A stretch of DNA of 64,000 nt, from IMG/VR virus record IMGVR_UViG_3300043444_000400, positions 1 to 64,000 of that record, one strand, 5' to 3'. This document shows, piece after piece, positions 36,422 through 46,167 of the stretch; position 1 is the stretch's first letter, and every line of letters starts with the position of its first letter. The DNA is from a virus. The notes under the pieces are model-generated. The model had not been told where the DNA came from. It was given only the letters and a program-made list of their open reading frames with translations, and did not search any database. The position numbers and the translations under genes are program-made.

Positions 36422-36828
36422 TGGCTATCCAGTTTCTTAAAGTAGAAGTTACTAAGTACGCTAAGTGTGGAACTATTAACCCTTATTCAGACCAATGCTG
36501 TGTTGTTAAGATTTGGTCTCGTTGGATAGAGGGTACAGAAGCTCTTAGCACTGTGTATGCTCCTAGCTATAAGCCTGTTCTTTATTACGATTCAGACTTA
36601 GAAGTTGTTGATTGGGATACTACATCTAAACAATACTGGATTGAACATCCTACTATGCCTTATCTACGAACTCGTAATGACCTGATTAAATACCAAGAGT
36701 ATATTCAACTTAACCCAATTACTACAACTACTCTTGACTTAATTAGTGAACACATTAAGAAGAAAGACCAATTAGACAATCGTAGTTGGTTGGAGTTAAT
36801 TCGAGTCCTTGATATATTTTTGGATTAA
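36421..36828 (+). CDS. Unknown protein (135 aa)
   Basis: TAATG start with AAGGAG upstream. Contains KYAKCGTINPYSDQCC near the N-terminus and a helical C-terminus. No family recognised. Confidence 0.6.
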   Translation: MAIQFLKVEVTKYAKCGTINPYSDQCCVVKIWSRWIEGTEALSTVYAPSYKPVLYYDSDLEVVDWDTTSKQYWIEHPTMPYLRTRNDLIKYQEYIQLNPITTTTLDLISEHIKKKDQLDNRSWLELIRVLDIFLD

Positions 36829-36830
36829 TA

Positions 36831-37271
36831 ATGCATAACTTTCTAATTACTTGTGTTAAGCATAATTTTGTAACGGTTGGACTTAGAGAGAATCTAGACA
36901 ATCTTCACTTCTGGTTAAAACTAATGTTCACATTGGAATCAGATGTTAGATATAGTAGAGTATTTTTTGATTGGTTAGCCGGTGAATATGATACTACGGA
37001 GGATTATCCTGAGTGTGACCCTTTCCATATGAACTATATTGACTTTCTAGATGATTCTGATACATCTCATCCAGTAGGGGTTATTGCTCATGAATTAAGT
37101 CATTTTACAAATGATTTAATCTTTACCCTAGTTCTTTGGTATAGGATTGTTTTCTTTCGTGGGGGTGAAAACTTTACGGAGTTGTTCTATTATTTTTTAG
37201 GGCATACCCCATGCAATGACTTATACAATACTCCTCTGCGTAACCAATATATGTTTTGGAATCATCTATGA
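36831..37271 (+). CDS. Paralog family B, member 1 (146 aa)
   Basis: Shares with the next gene the order LRENLDNLHFWLKLMFTL, YSRVFFDWLAGEY, YPECDPF, LWYRIVFFRGGENFTELFYY and NQYMFWNHL. Part of the same pattern occurs in 35604. No function can be assigned. Overlaps the next gene by 4 bases. Confidence 0.65.
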   Translation: MHNFLITCVKHNFVTVGLRENLDNLHFWLKLMFTLESDVRYSRVFFDWLAGEYDTTEDYPECDPFHMNYIDFLDDSDTSHPVGVIAHELSHFTNDLIFTLVLWYRIVFFRGGENFTELFYYFLGHTPCNDLYNTPLRNQYMFWNHL

Positions 37272-37708
37272 ACAATTCCCTAATCTCAGGTCTTTCAGAT
37301 AATCTTGAAAACTTCAGTGCCTGGTTACGCCTACTCTGGACTTTAGATACAGACCCTAAGTACACTAGAGTGTTTTTTAATCTCATATCAGGTGAGTATT
37401 CTCTATCTGAATATCCTGATAGTGACCCTTTTAGTGAAGACTATATGGATTTTATCCGTGATTGCTACTATGACCATCCGGTATGGCCAATTGCTTATGA
37501 GCTAGGTTGGTTCATGGATGACTTAGTTCTTACTATTCGTCTTTGGTATCGAATCATTTTCTTTCGGGATGGTGAGAATTATACAGACCTACTGTATTAC
37601 TATCTGGGTCATACACGATGTGGGAACTTAGATGATGATTGTGGCATCTTAGGACATCAGTATATGTTCTGGGACTATGTTTGGTGGTGTGATACGTACT
37701 TTATCTAA
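37268..37708 (+). CDS. Paralog family B, member 2 (146 aa)
   Basis: ATG at 37268. Nearly collinear with 36831: LSDNLENFSAWLRLLWTLD, YTRVFFNLISGEY, LWYRIIFFRDGENYTDLLYY, HQYMFWDYVW. A recent tandem duplication. Acidic; function unknown. Confidence 0.65.
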   Translation: MNNSLISGLSDNLENFSAWLRLLWTLDTDPKYTRVFFNLISGEYSLSEYPDSDPFSEDYMDFIRDCYYDHPVWPIAYELGWFMDDLVLTIRLWYRIIFFRDGENYTDLLYYYLGHTRCGNLDDDCGILGHQYMFWDYVWWCDTYFI

Positions 37709-37723
37709 GAAGGGGTTATTACC

Positions 37724-39061
37724 ATGAGCTATGAAGCTATTGTTTGTCGAATTAAGACCTACCCTCATCCTAATGCGGATAAGATTCAGTTAGGGATGGC
37801 TCAGGGTAGTCAAGTTGTGATTGGTCTTGATATTAAAGACCAACAGTTAGGGGTATTCTTTCCTTCTGATGGTGCATTGACGGATGAGTTCTGTACGGCC
37901 AACAACCTATATCCCATATATGATGAGAATGGAAAAAAGACTGGAGGAGGTTTTATTGATCCTAAGCAGCGACGTGTTAAAGCTCAAACTTTTCGAGGTC
38001 AACGTTCTGAAGGATTCTGGTTACCTTTATCTCATTTCACCTATACGGGATATCCTCTAGGCGCATTTCGAGAGGGGTATACGTTTACAAGTCTTAACGG
38101 GCATGAGATTTGTTACAAGTATGTTGTACCTAGTGAAAGGCTACATATATCTCATTTCTCATCTACCGGGTATCTCCTAGGGGCATTTCAAGGAAGAAAG
38201 ATTCTTTCTAATAAGAAAGAGCTAACTCAGCTTCCTATGCACTTAGAGACTAAGAAGTTCCGATATGAAGTAGAGGCACTTAAGCACAAAAAGAATTGTA
38301 CTTTCTATGTTACAGAGAAGCTACATGGTACATCGGGTCGTACAGGGTATGTACAGGTAGAACGAAAGAAAACTTGGTGGATGAATCTACTTGAGAAATA
38401 TCTGAAAATTAAGATTGATACAAATGAGTATCAACTAGTTACAGGTACACGACAAACACTCCAATTTGGTTATTCTGGACGTGATTCTTATCGTTATCTT
38501 GTAAGTGATGTTCTTGCTCCTTTTATCAAGAAAGGAGAATCCGTTTATTATGAGATTCTAGGGTATAAGTTGGATGGGGGTAAGATTCAACATGATATGT
38601 CCCCTAAGGCAGTAGATAAGGAGTTTGCTGAACAATGGGGTGACAGTATGAACTGGTGTTATGGGCGTACACCAGAATCCCCCCTATTGGTAGCAATTTA
38701 TAACTGGACCCTTATTACAGAGACAGGAACTAAATTTACTTACCCTTGGGACTACATTACCTACAGAGTGAATAAGATTGCTCAAGTTCTAAATAATCCT
38801 AAAGTTGAGGTAATTACTGTGCCTATGCTACACAGGTTCACCTCAGAGGATTTGAATATTATGAACTTATCGGGTTTCATTGAACTGCTAACAGAACAAC
38901 CTTCTACTTTTAATACATGTTATCGAGAAGGTGTCTGTATCCGAGTAGAACGGAATGGAACTCTGTATGATATTTACAAGAACAAATCTTTTCCCTTTCG
39001 TATGATGGAACAAGGGAATAAGGATAAAGATATTATTGACATTGAAGAAACCGAGGGATAA
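37724..39061 (+). CDS. RNA ligase (445 aa)
   Basis: The nucleotidyltransferase motif TEKLHGTS (about residue 197) has the KxHGT form, Lys being the AMP acceptor. Later motifs YYEILGYKLDGG and EGVCIRVERNG, then a final KNKSFPFRM (motif V-type), complete the order. The N-terminus (IKTYPHPNADKIQLGMAQGS) is the OB/tRNA-binding-like module found in DRB0094-type ligases. It may repair host-cleaved tRNAs or rRNA. An internal duplication, LSHFTYTGYPLGAF and ISHFSSTGYLLGAF, lies around residues 101-115 and 141-155. Confidence 0.8.
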   Translation: MSYEAIVCRIKTYPHPNADKIQLGMAQGSQVVIGLDIKDQQLGVFFPSDGALTDEFCTANNLYPIYDENGKKTGGGFIDPKQRRVKAQTFRGQRSEGFWLPLSHFTYTGYPLGAFREGYTFTSLNGHEICYKYVVPSERLHISHFSSTGYLLGAFQGRKILSNKKELTQLPMHLETKKFRYEVEALKHKKNCTFYVTEKLHGTSGRTGYVQVERKKTWWMNLLEKYLKIKIDTNEYQLVTGTRQTLQFGYSGRDSYRYLVSDVLAPFIKKGESVYYEILGYKLDGGKIQHDMSPKAVDKEFAEQWGDSMNWCYGRTPESPLLVAIYNWTLITETGTKFTYPWDYITYRVNKIAQVLNNPKVEVITVPMLHRFTSEDLNIMNLSGFIELLTEQPSTFNTCYREGVCIRVERNGTLYDIYKNKSFPFRMMEQGNKDKDIIDIEETEG

Positions 39062-39440
39062 TTCTAATCCAATAAGGTATACCAGAAACTTAAAAGACGG
39101 TATACATTATTTCACACCTTATTACAATGAGGAGAAAAACAATTTGGATGTTACATTACCATCTAAATTAGTTGAGTTTATAGCTTCCTGTGATAGCCCT
39201 TGCATATCTATAGACTTACATGACAGAACTCTTAGATTAAATATTAACCATGATGAACTTTGCCTAGAGCTTAGTTTTGATAATCTTACTAACGAGAGTT
39301 TCTTGCACGAACTAAAGCTAAAAGTTAGTGCTCTTATGGAATCAGAATATGTCTGTTTTATAGACCTACTAAATGATGACCATGTTTTTCTTAAGTATCT
39401 AGTTGAGAATGAGGTTCTAAATGGAAATCACCATCCCTGA
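39036..39440 (+). CDS. Unknown protein (134 aa)
   Basis: The frame is open from a TTG at 39036, overlapping the ligase end by 26 bases; no ATG is available until far into the gene, so a TTG start is likely. Beta-rich (HYFTPYYNEEKNNLDVTLPS). Overlaps the next gene by 20 bases. Unknown. Confidence 0.5.
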   Translation: MTLKKPRDNSNPIRYTRNLKDGIHYFTPYYNEEKNNLDVTLPSKLVEFIASCDSPCISIDLHDRTLRLNINHDELCLELSFDNLTNESFLHELKLKVSALMESEYVCFIDLLNDDHVFLKYLVENEVLNGNHHP

Positions 39441-40605
39441 AACTATTGCGTCATGGTTAAAGCTATTCCCTAACAGTGAACTAGGAGTAGACTTCGAGGA
39501 GATTTATCTTAATTTTGGAGGCTATATTATTGTAAGAGTTGATAGAGGGAAAGACTTAGAATTTCCTCTAGTTGATGGTCTTAAGCACTATGTGGATTGT
39601 GTACGTTCTTCAAAGAATGAAGAGCTAAAAAAGATGAGTATTCCAGAAAAATCTCTGGAACAAATATTTACTAAAGAACAATTTGACTTTCTATGTTCTT
39701 TAGGAGTGATTACCCTTAGTAAAGAATACATTATTGCACCTTATATGGAGAACCAAATTATGCCTTTACAATTACCTACTGCTCCTCTTGCTCCTACTAA
39801 CTTAGAGCCTTCCTTAATGCTTCTTTCTGGTCCTCCTAAATTAGGTAAGACCTCTGCAACCTTACAACTTCCTAATAGTTTTCTTATTGACTTAGAAGGT
39901 AGTGCTACTAAGTTTGGAGGGAATTACATTAATCTTATTGAACAACTTCCTTTAATTAACCACGAAAGAAAATTGGCTAAACAATCACCTGTAGGTCTTG
40001 GTACTCTATACTTTGAAAGTATAGAGCTTATTAAGACTGCTAATATTGACGCGGGTAAACCCATTTATGACTTCATTATTCTAGATAATACTTCTGTAAT
40101 TGGTGAACTAGCTTATCCTTTAGCTACAAAGATGTATAAGGAGACACTAGCGGGTAAGAATTTTAGAGGGTCTGATGTTACAGCAGAACTTCCTATGGGT
40201 GCTGGATGGAATTGGTATTCCAAAGCTTTTCTTTCGTTAGTTAAACCTTTAGAGTCTCTTGCTAATAAGTGTGTAATTATTCTTGCTCATACTAAGAATA
40301 CTGAGGTTACTAAAAATGGGTATGGGACTTTCTCTATTACAGACCTAGAGATTTCTGGTAATAAGAGTAAAGCGAGTATTCTTCGTAATTGTGATACTCA
40401 AGGACTACTGGTTCGTGCTAAAGAGTTAACTGATGATGGACGATACCAGAATATGATTACCTTCCGTAGTCGTGATGAAGGTGACATTATTGGTTGTCGG
40501 TCTCCCTACCTAGCTAATAAAGACATTATTATCTCTGATTGGCATCCTGAGACCTATGAGGTACGGACTTACTGGGAACGTATTTTTCCTTCTATTAAGG
40601 AGTAG
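39421..40605 (+). CDS. RecA-like ATPase (AAA_24/Sak4-type) (394 aa)
   Basis: Walker A SGPPKLGKTS (about residue 138), then FLIDLEGSA, Walker B YDFIILDNTSVIG (about 219), VIILAHTKNTEV and a final strand region. This matches phage AAA_24 proteins that include Sak4-type single-strand annealing recombinases. The N-terminal 130 residues are an extra unknown domain. It probably works with SSB in recombination. Confidence 0.7.
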   Translation: MEITIPETIASWLKLFPNSELGVDFEEIYLNFGGYIIVRVDRGKDLEFPLVDGLKHYVDCVRSSKNEELKKMSIPEKSLEQIFTKEQFDFLCSLGVITLSKEYIIAPYMENQIMPLQLPTAPLAPTNLEPSLMLLSGPPKLGKTSATLQLPNSFLIDLEGSATKFGGNYINLIEQLPLINHERKLAKQSPVGLGTLYFESIELIKTANIDAGKPIYDFIILDNTSVIGELAYPLATKMYKETLAGKNFRGSDVTAELPMGAGWNWYSKAFLSLVKPLESLANKCVIILAHTKNTEVTKNGYGTFSITDLEISGNKSKASILRNCDTQGLLVRAKELTDDGRYQNMITFRSRDEGDIIGCRSPYLANKDIIISDWHPETYEVRTYWERIFPSIKE

Positions 40606-40610
40606 TTTTT

Positions 40611-41534
40611 ATGCATGAAGCTTACAAGGTTTGGAAGTCTCTTATGTTCGTTAAAGGGCAAACTGAAAGTGGGACTAACTGGAGACGGGATAAGTTCTTT
40701 AAGGTTCTAAATCAGCCTTTTTACCAAAGAGATTATAAGTATGGACCTAAGAAAGCATTTACTGAAGCTGTATGGGTATTTGTTAAGTTTATCTCAAAGG
40801 ATGTAATAACCCCTAAAGTAGAAGACCTGGTATACCTATATTTCAAACACTTTGATTTTGTTGCTGACCTTTTAGAAAGAGAACACTGGGATAGGGTATA
40901 TTATATTTACTTCCTTTTAGGTCTTCCTTTTAAGAACTTTAATAGCTGGAAATGCCTGATTTGCAATAAAGATATTAAGTCTCTTTACTTATATCGAAAT
41001 AGTTTTTGGAATTACCTTAATTTTGGTTATTTTGAAATAATTCATGAAGTTGGATACTCTAATGATATTTATCATCAAGGTATTCCAATCATTCATCATC
41101 TTCCTAGTGATAGAGCTTTATCTTGGGAAGAGTGGGTTGAATACTATGGGGCTTATGAAGATGAACAGAGTCTACAGAGTCTTAGGTATTTCTACAATAA
41201 AACTAACTCTACCGGCTATCTTGAGAACGGTATTGTTAGATGTTGGGATGACTTTACTCAGAGCCACACGACCTTTGATGGTTTAGACTGGGGTATCTTA
41301 GAGCTACGAGATTGGAATCCTGGATATGAATATAGTAGAAAGTATGGCATAGAGGTAGACACATCGGGTAAATATCAATTTACAGTGACTATCCGAGGTA
41401 TTGATGATTATAGTTGGACTAAGGACCATACTACTTTAGAAGAAGCTTATGAAACACATAGGTTAGTAGCTAAAGCTCAACCCATTACTTATGGGTATCT
41501 TGTTAAGGATTTAGGTTTTCACTTCAGTAACTAG
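40611..41534 (+). CDS. Unknown protein (307 aa)
   Basis: AAGGAG lies upstream of the ATG at 40611. Aromatic-rich; contains one CLIC pair and LSWEEWVEYYGAYEDEQSLQ in the middle. The C-terminal 70 residues (YQFTVTIRGIDDYSWTKDHT) look like a small beta domain. Not recognised. Confidence 0.6.
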   Translation: MHEAYKVWKSLMFVKGQTESGTNWRRDKFFKVLNQPFYQRDYKYGPKKAFTEAVWVFVKFISKDVITPKVEDLVYLYFKHFDFVADLLEREHWDRVYYIYFLLGLPFKNFNSWKCLICNKDIKSLYLYRNSFWNYLNFGYFEIIHEVGYSNDIYHQGIPIIHHLPSDRALSWEEWVEYYGAYEDEQSLQSLRYFYNKTNSTGYLENGIVRCWDDFTQSHTTFDGLDWGILELRDWNPGYEYSRKYGIEVDTSGKYQFTVTIRGIDDYSWTKDHTTLEEAYETHRLVAKAQPITYGYLVKDLGFHFSN

Positions 41535-41535
41535 T

Positions 41536-41835
41536 ATGATTTTTATATCTTTAGCATCAGGTGGATGTGATTACAGATGTGTAGGTTTTGATATAGAGGT
41601 CTTACAGCTTATTGACTTACTTAAGGATAACTACATTGAGTGGGATGACATATTTCACCGAGTAAATGTAGAAATCTACGATATAGTGATTACCCCAGAT
41701 GTAGGACTACATGTAACTATGGAATCTTTTATCAATAGCCTAAAGGATAAGAAAGTTCATGAGAGGCTAGTTAAATATCAAGAGACGGCTTTTCTAGATA
41801 AGTTGGAAGAATTAGGTGTTAACCCATGGGAATAA
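41536..41835 (+). CDS. Paralog family C, member 1 (99 aa)
   Basis: Follows the previous stop by 1 base. Shares with the next gene the order 'DxExxxLxxxL', a beta pair, 'ESFINSLKD', then YQETAFLDKLEELG. Unknown. Confidence 0.6.
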   Translation: MIFISLASGGCDYRCVGFDIEVLQLIDLLKDNYIEWDDIFHRVNVEIYDIVITPDVGLHVTMESFINSLKDKKVHERLVKYQETAFLDKLEELGVNPWE

Positions 41836-42146
41836 GCTATCTACGTATTCCATTTGAAGAAAATACCCCTGTTTATTTGGATTGTCGAATTGTAGAACTT
41901 CTCTCTTATTTGAACTATCCAAAGATTATTAATGCGGGGTCTTTGCTCTTAGAGATTGAGCTAACAGACTATACGAGTATCCATTTCTATATATGTGACC
42001 AAGGAAAAATCACATTAGAAGCTTTTCTAGATAGACTGAAAGATGTTTATGACCATCTGCTTGATTATGGAGAGACACGATTTCTTGATAGACTAGTTGA
42101 GCTTGGTCACTTAAAAACTAATATCGTGTACGAGTGGCCTCAATAA
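41826..42146 (+). CDS. Paralog family C, member 2 (106 aa)
   Basis: ATG at 41826, overlapping the first paralog by 10 bases. The shared end motif is YGETRFLDRLVELG (YQETAFLDKLEELG in the neighbour). Tandem duplication; function unknown. Confidence 0.6.
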   Translation: MGISYLRIPFEENTPVYLDCRIVELLSYLNYPKIINAGSLLLEIELTDYTSIHFYICDQGKITLEAFLDRLKDVYDHLLDYGETRFLDRLVELGHLKTNIVYEWPQ

Positions 42147-42198
42147 TATAAGGTAACTTCCTGGATATTTCTCTTTCGTTGTTTGTATATTAGATTTT

Positions 42199-45100
42199 AT
42201 GACTTTTAATCTTTCTAATCCATTAACTCGTTATCCTGTAAATGCTCGTACTTATCGACGAATTGAGGACCGATGGGAGTTTCTAGAGCAAGACCAAAAG
42301 AAAAGACAACTTGATTTCACTCTTCGTATGGGAGAGTATACACAGGAACAAGAAGAACTTGTATCTGATTTCTTTAATAAGGAAATTTCTAATACTAGTG
42401 GACGTGTTTGGTGGGCAGCCGGTAGTAATAAAGAGAATGACCCGTTTGGTTATTATGCTTTCTATAACTGCTCAGGAACTATGTTTGTTAGTTTCTATGA
42501 TTTTATTCGGTCTTTTAACAATCTATTTCTGGGTTGTGGACAAGGTGAGGTTATTCGAGAAGTTAATCTTAAGAAGCTTTCTAAAGTAGTAAATGTATTT
42601 AATCTTGAATTTACAGGTTATTTTGGTGAATACGGATTTGATAACCCTTCCTACACTGAACACACTAAGTTATATCTAAGTGAAGACCAATCCTTAATCA
42701 CTATTGAAGTTGGTGATAGTAGAGAAGGTTGGGCAAGTGCAACTAATGCATTGTTTGAGCTTTACACAAATGGAGCATACTTTTTAGAGGATAAAGATAA
42801 ACTTGGTATCCCTTTACTTACGAATGTAACGAAAGAAAAATTACAAGAGGCTCTTCTTAATGGGTACACCATCCATGTATGTCTAAGTTCTATTCGTCCT
42901 TACGGTACTCCCTGTAAAGGATTTGGTGGAATTGCTAATCCTGTATATACGGAAGAGTTCTTTACACGACTAACTAATATTCTTAACCGTGTAGCACTTA
43001 CTGAATCCCAACAAATCAATACTTTAGATTGTGCTCTTATTAATAATGAGTTTGCAGCATGGGCTGTAGCGGGAGGACAGCGACGAAGTGCAAAGATTGA
43101 ACAGTTTGACTTTGATGACCCTACGGCTGATGCCAAGATGAATCTGTGGACTCAGCTTGATGATGGGACTTGGGTAGCTGATGAAGAGAAGAAATCACTC
43201 AAGTTCTCTAACTTTACTAAGTTGTATTTTCATAAACCTACACTAGAAGAAGTAGAGAATGCAGTTCGTACACAATTTATTTGTGGTGAAGGAGCTATTC
43301 AGTACGTACCCGTAGCTTTAGCACGAGCAAATGTTGATTTGTTTGAAAATGAAGATGCAATTGTTAAAGTTAACGAAGCTGTAGATAATCAAATTAGTTT
43401 TGAAGAACTATTTAGTACAGCATATAAGGATAAGTTTGGTAAGGAAATTGATGAACGAGAGTTAACCCATAGAGTCAGTAGATATCAGCTTAACCCTTGT
43501 TTTGCTCCCGGTACTATTGTAATGACTCGTGAGGGCTACTTCCCTATTGAAACTCTCGTAGGTAAGGAAGTTGAAGTTTATGATGGTACAGAATGGCGTA
43601 AAGTAGATAACTTCCGTGTTACAGCTACCGACCAAGATGTTTATGATGTAGAACTTCATGATGGGTCTATTATCACAGCAACCGCATACCATAAGTTTAT
43701 TCTTGTTGATGGTACTGAAAAACAACTTAAAGACTTGGAAGTTGGTGATGAGTTAATGACCACAGATATTCCTCCTGTAGAAGGTACTATTAAAGCTAAA
43801 GGAGCTTACCTTAAAGGTTTCCTTATTGGTGATGGTACTAGTTCAAATGGAAAAGGTGCCATGTGTAAAATCTATGCACCAAAGATGGTCTGTCTTGACC
43901 GGCTATTTGCCTCCCAACGTGAAATGAATGGCCGTACAGGTAGTTATGAAGTTGGACTTACACCTTCAGATCGTCTGAAAAGCCTAACTGCTGTAGAAGA
44001 AGACCTTAATCCTTGGTGTTACAAGTATAAGCATGAATTCCCTTACGAAGTTCTTAACTGGGACAACGAAAGTAAAGCTAATTTTATTGCAGGTTTGTTT
44101 GATGCTGATGGAACTGCTCAAGATAGCAATAGTGGTTTCCGTTATCAACTTACAAGTATCTCTCGTCCATTCTTAGAGGGTCTAGTCTTACTCCTCCGTA
44201 CTCTAGGAATTAATTCTAAGATTGGGCCTGCTCGTAAAGGAGGTGTTAAGGATTTTGGTCCTGAAAGAGGAGGTTTGTGTAACTGTAAAGATACTTATCG
44301 GATTAGTCTAAGTCAAAAAGATTCCATTAAGCTTGGTCAATTGTGTACTTTTGAACGGCTTAAGGACTTAGGAGACAAAGCTACTCTTAATAGCTTTAAG
44401 AATAAGACAAACCAAGTTAAACAGATTTCTTTTAACAGTAATGCTCCTGAAGTCTATTGTTGTACTGTAGAAGGGACCAACAGATTCAGTATTCATGCGG
44501 GTTTGTTAGTGGGCAACTGTGGTGAAGTAGAAGGTAGTGACTTCATGTGCAACTTATCTTCTACCCACTTACGCCCTCTTATTAGAGAATTTATTGTTAA
44601 CAAACTTAATGCTAGTGACTTAGCACCTCTAATGTATAAGGCTTTCTATGCTTCTGCTTTGATTATGACCCCATTGCTTAAGCATAAATTTCCTGATGAG
44701 AAATTTGCCTACTCACGAGAGATTGACCCTATTGTCCTTGCAAGCTTCACAGAGGGCTTTGAATTCTTCTCATGGCTATTCGGACCTAAGTGGTGTGAAT
44801 GGTGGCTTGCTGCGCCTTCTGGATACGAATCAGACGATATTACATGTCCTCCAGAATTGTATGGAAGACCTGATGAGTGGGTTCAAGAACATTATGATTT
44901 TAGTGAGGAAGAACATGAGCGAATTTCTTTCGTCACCTCTGTAGTTAAGACTATTCTGTCTAGTAAACCAGAAGTTAAAGAGCTACTTAAAAATGATGTA
45001 AGCTTTAATATTTTTGATACAATTGACTCCTTCTTATCTAATAAGAGTTGGGGTCTAGATTTGGGTTGGATGTTCACTACTTATGAACGTATTATCCTTA

Positions 45101-45816
45101 CCTATTGGAAATTAGCTGTACGAGATGGTGTATTTGATTATTGTGATGAACAAGGTCTAAAGCGCCCTAATCGTTATAGTGGGTTAAAGCCTGAAGGTTC
45201 TCAAACTCTTCTTACTGGATACACTAATAGCTGGGAACCCCCTAAAGCTGCTTACTATATCCGTCGTATTACGATGGACCCTGCAACGGCTGTAGCTAAA
45301 GCATGTTATGACTTTGGTTATGAAGTAGTACCTGGACAAACTGATACCGATGAGAATGGTGTTCTTCTTAACGACCCATTTGACCCTCGTGTTAAGACTT
45401 GGCTCGTAGAAATTCCAATTCATGTAGACACAGTTCCTGATTGGTTTGATGGTAGTGAAGTTAGTGCATTAGCTCAATATAAGTTCTGGATGCAATGTCA
45501 GACCTACTATACGACTCATAATACGTCGAGTACGATTTTGCTTAAGGAGAATGAGGTTGAAACTCTAGCGGCTCAAATCTACGCTGATATTCATAACAAC
45601 AAACCCTATATTTCTACAGCCCTACTTTCTCGTATGGGAGATACATTCCCTCGTCTACCCTATGAGAAGTGTACGAAAGAAGAATATGAGCGGCGTATGA
45701 ATAAAATTGATACATCGATTGATTTCTACAAGTTAGTTGCTAAATATGATTCAGCTAAGGACTCCTTTAGTGGCCCTAGTGGATGTGATAGTGACTTCTG
45801 TGAAATTAAGTTTTAA
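42199..45816 (+). CDS. nrdJ: Class II ribonucleotide reductase with intein (1205 aa)
   Basis: The N-part has GRVWWAAGSNKENDPF and YNCSGT, the core NPCGEVEGSDFMCNL and RPNRYSGLKPEGSQTLL; this is the monomeric, B12-dependent RTPR type. The C-terminus carries the redox Cys pair CDSDFCE. An intein interrupts 'NP|C': it begins CFAPGTIVMTREGYFPIETL (Cys434) and ends HAGLLVGN (Asn773) before Cys774, which is also the conserved catalytic Cys. Removing it leaves 865 residues. The enzyme supplies deoxynucleotides together with ThyX and dUTPase. Confidence 0.9.
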   Translation: MTFNLSNPLTRYPVNARTYRRIEDRWEFLEQDQKKRQLDFTLRMGEYTQEQEELVSDFFNKEISNTSGRVWWAAGSNKENDPFGYYAFYNCSGTMFVSFYDFIRSFNNLFLGCGQGEVIREVNLKKLSKVVNVFNLEFTGYFGEYGFDNPSYTEHTKLYLSEDQSLITIEVGDSREGWASATNALFELYTNGAYFLEDKDKLGIPLLTNVTKEKLQEALLNGYTIHVCLSSIRPYGTPCKGFGGIANPVYTEEFFTRLTNILNRVALTESQQINTLDCALINNEFAAWAVAGGQRRSAKIEQFDFDDPTADAKMNLWTQLDDGTWVADEEKKSLKFSNFTKLYFHKPTLEEVENAVRTQFICGEGAIQYVPVALARANVDLFENEDAIVKVNEAVDNQISFEELFSTAYKDKFGKEIDERELTHRVSRYQLNPCFAPGTIVMTREGYFPIETLVGKEVEVYDGTEWRKVDNFRVTATDQDVYDVELHDGSIITATAYHKFILVDGTEKQLKDLEVGDELMTTDIPPVEGTIKAKGAYLKGFLIGDGTSSNGKGAMCKIYAPKMVCLDRLFASQREMNGRTGSYEVGLTPSDRLKSLTAVEEDLNPWCYKYKHEFPYEVLNWDNESKANFIAGLFDADGTAQDSNSGFRYQLTSISRPFLEGLVLLLRTLGINSKIGPARKGGVKDFGPERGGLCNCKDTYRISLSQKDSIKLGQLCTFERLKDLGDKATLNSFKNKTNQVKQISFNSNAPEVYCCTVEGTNRFSIHAGLLVGNCGEVEGSDFMCNLSSTHLRPLIREFIVNKLNASDLAPLMYKAFYASALIMTPLLKHKFPDEKFAYSREIDPIVLASFTEGFEFFSWLFGPKWCEWWLAAPSGYESDDITCPPELYGRPDEWVQEHYDFSEEEHERISFVTSVVKTILSSKPEVKELLKNDVSFNIFDTIDSFLSNKSWGLDLGWMFTTYERIILTYWKLAVRDGVFDYCDEQGLKRPNRYSGLKPEGSQTLLTGYTNSWEPPKAAYYIRRITMDPATAVAKACYDFGYEVVPGQTDTDENGVLLNDPFDPRVKTWLVEIPIHVDTVPDWFDGSEVSALAQYKFWMQCQTYYTTHNTSSTILLKENEVETLAAQIYADIHNNKPYISTALLSRMGDTFPRLPYEKCTKEEYERRMNKIDTSIDFYKLVAKYDSAKDSFSGPSGCDSDFCEIKF
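43498..44517 (+). mobile_element. Intein with LAGLIDADG homing endonuclease (340 aa) inside nrdJ
   Basis: N-terminal splice block CFAPGTIVMTREGYFPIETL, block B around VELHDGSIITATAYHKFI, two dodecapeptide motifs (YLKGFLIGDGTS and FIAGLFDADGTA) and the C-terminal HAGLLVGN with final Asn, followed by Cys. All splicing residues appear intact, so it should splice. Insertion at the catalytic Cys of a reductase is a classic intein site. Confidence 0.9.
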
Positions 45817-45834
45817 CCAATAGAATCCAATATG

Positions 45835-45872
45835 TACCCTCTAGGAAGTACCCTCTTAGAGGGTATATTTTA
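45835..45872 (+). terminator. Rho-independent terminator after nrdJ
   Basis: TACCCTCT occurs at 45835-45842 and 45849-45856 and either copy can pair with AGAGGGTA (45858-45865); the first gives a proper loop. TATTTTAT follows. Confidence 0.7.
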
Positions 45873-45891
45873 TAGTTACAGGAAGGAATAA

Positions 45892-46167
45892 ATGACGACA
45901 ACATTACAGACTTTGCATTACACAAAAGAGGGCTTGTCTATGCCTATTGCTACTATGACTGACCAGCATTTAGTAGCAACTATCAAGCTGAAATGTTCTC
46001 AAATTAAAAACCTACGCAAAGCCGACACCTCGACTATTCCTAATCACTTAAAGGTATTTGTTAAAGAGACTGCTATGACAGAGGAGCAGTTAGAAAAAGA
46101 AATGCTTAAGGAGACTGATAGACTTCTTCCTTACTTGTTTTTTTGCAATTCTTCGTCCATCAATTAA
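45892..46167 (+). CDS. Unknown protein, frame broken at a T-run (91 aa as read)
   Basis: ATG at 45892 with AGGAAGG upstream. The product is helical (AMTEEQLEKEMLKETDRLLP). At seven T residues (46138-46144) the sequence turns into CNSSSIN and stops. The +1 frame continues as AILRPSIKDDVISLVYDALG and ends TYF at 46238-46240, exactly overlapping the next start (TAATG). The intact protein would be about 115 residues. Either one extra T was gained or a programmed +1 shift occurs. Confidence 0.6.
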   Translation: MTTTLQTLHYTKEGLSMPIATMTDQHLVATIKLKCSQIKNLRKADTSTIPNHLKVFVKETAMTEEQLEKEMLKETDRLLPYLFFCNSSSIN

